The translations under genes and the position numbers were made by a program. Source: Bacillota bacterium (GTDB lineage Bacteria; Bacillota; Clostridia; Peptostreptococcales; Anaerovoracaceae). From it: a stretch of DNA of 5,633 bases. The notes below the pieces were generated by a model that worked only from the letters and a program-made list of their open reading frames with translations, made no database searches and was not told the DNA's origin. Below, one piece after another: positions 5,090 to 5,633 of this stretch (its first letter is position 1; every line of letters begins with the position of its first letter). The stretch spans positions 1 through 5,633 of the forward strand of contig JABUTE010000013.1 in assembly GCA_021443825.1 (NCBI GenBank), in the 5' to 3' direction.

Positions 5090-5633
5090 ATGTCAACGAG
5101 CAAGCATATAGACAAGCTCTGTATCGCCGCTGTCTGCCTGACCCTGGTGCTGACCCTTCTGTTCATGTTCGCAGGTCCTCTCGGACTGGAAGCAGCAGCA
5201 AAGTCCATGACCTATGAAAAGACCCTTTTTGATACCTCCTATGTTCATCAGATCGATATCGTGATGAACGACTGGGACGGCTTTATCGAAAACTGCGAGA
5301 GCGAGGAATATTCTGCCTGCACGGTGGTGATCGACGGAAAAAAGCACAGCAACATCGCCATCCGGGCAAAGGGTAATACGTCTCTTTCCAGCGTTCGCTC
5401 CATGGGCAGCCAGCGCTACAGCTTTAAGCTGGAGTTCGATCATTACGAGGAGGGAAAGACCTGCGACGGTCTGGATAAGCTTTGTCTCAACAACCTGATC
5501 CAGGATAATACCATGATGAAGGATTATCTGGTCTATCAGATGATGGATTCCTTCGGTGTGGATGCACCCCTTTGCAGCTTTGCCTATATTACCGTCAACG
5601 GCGAGGACTGGGGGCTGTATCTGGCGGTGGAGG
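5090..5633 (+). CDS. CotH kinase family protein, membrane-anchored, 3' end outside window
   Basis: The frame is open from ATG 5090 to the last base, giving 181 complete codons. GAGGA (5078-5082) sits 7 bp before the start and 12 bp separate it from the DUF4956 stop. The N terminus has basic residues (K5, K9) and then one hydrophobic segment (about 11-33), fitting a signal anchor or signal peptide with the rest outside the membrane. The CotH-like region starts near residue 53: HQIDIVMNDWDGF, a strand pair ending in AIRAKGNTS (R92, K94, G95), YSFKLEF (110-116) with K113, LCLNNLIQDNTMMKDYLVYQMM (131-152) and ITVNGEDWGLYLAVE at the end. CotH proteins are atypical kinases; B. subtilis CotH phosphorylates spore coat proteins. 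The catalytic aspartates should lie beyond the window, so activity cannot be judged. The context points to a cell-surface phosphorylation role rather than spore coat (inference). Confidence 0.88.
   Translation, partial: MSTSKHIDKLCIAAVCLTLVLTLLFMFAGPLGLEAAAKSMTYEKTLFDTSYVHQIDIVMNDWDGFIENCESEEYSACTVVIDGKKHSNIAIRAKGNTSLSSVRSMGSQRYSFKLEFDHYEEGKTCDGLDKLCLNNLIQDNTMMKDYLVYQMMDSFGVDAPLCSFAYITVNGEDWGLYLAVE

Overview
The window looks like a chromosomal segment from a moderate-GC member of the Bacillota, most likely a Clostridia (Lachnospiraceae-like) bacterium. The clues are strong AGGAG-type ribosome binding sites on nearly every gene, tight same-strand spacing, a Clostridia-type diaminopimelate decarboxylase, and a VTC / DUF4956 / CotH gene set of the kind known from Gram-positive gut anaerobes. 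The taxonomic placement is inference. All seven genes are on the + strand, and no RNA gene, CRISPR array, insertion sequence or tRNA was seen.

Region 1 (1-3573) is one apparent transcription unit. It holds the 3' part of an unrecognised membrane protein gene (1-555), a diaminopimelate decarboxylase of lysine synthesis (604-1875), a GNAT N-acetyltransferase whose ribosome binding site overlaps the end of the decarboxylase gene (1882-2517), and a metallo-beta-lactamase-fold hydrolase (2573-3529). It ends at a textbook intrinsic terminator, a 9-bp perfect stem plus T-tract at 3541-3573. The decarboxylase and acetyltransferase are translationally close. The roles of the acetyltransferase and hydrolase in this unit are unknown.

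Region 2 (3574-5633) is a second unit with its own promoter. The 142-bp intergenic region holds an array of TTCA repeats spaced exactly 11 bp apart (four consecutive at 3625, 3636, 3647 and 3658, with a fifth in register at 3603). A -10 box TATAGT follows at 3673, with no recognisable -35. This is the geometry of a PhoB/PhoP (OmpR-family) activated promoter, and the GTTCA core resembles described PHO boxes. The genes behind it are a VTC-domain polyphosphate polymerase-like protein (3716-4387), a four-helix DUF4956 membrane protein with a cytosolic ferredoxin/ACT-like tail (4406-5077), and a membrane-anchored CotH-family kinase-like protein cut by the window end (5090 to beyond 5633).

The most interesting reading is a phosphate-responsive polyphosphate or phosphotransfer system at the membrane. 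The VTC protein would make (or bind) polyphosphate on the cytosolic side, DUF4956 would provide a membrane component, and CotH would be an extracytoplasmic kinase-like domain. The gene families and the repeat geometry are seen directly; the regulator, the chemistry and the joint function are inferred.
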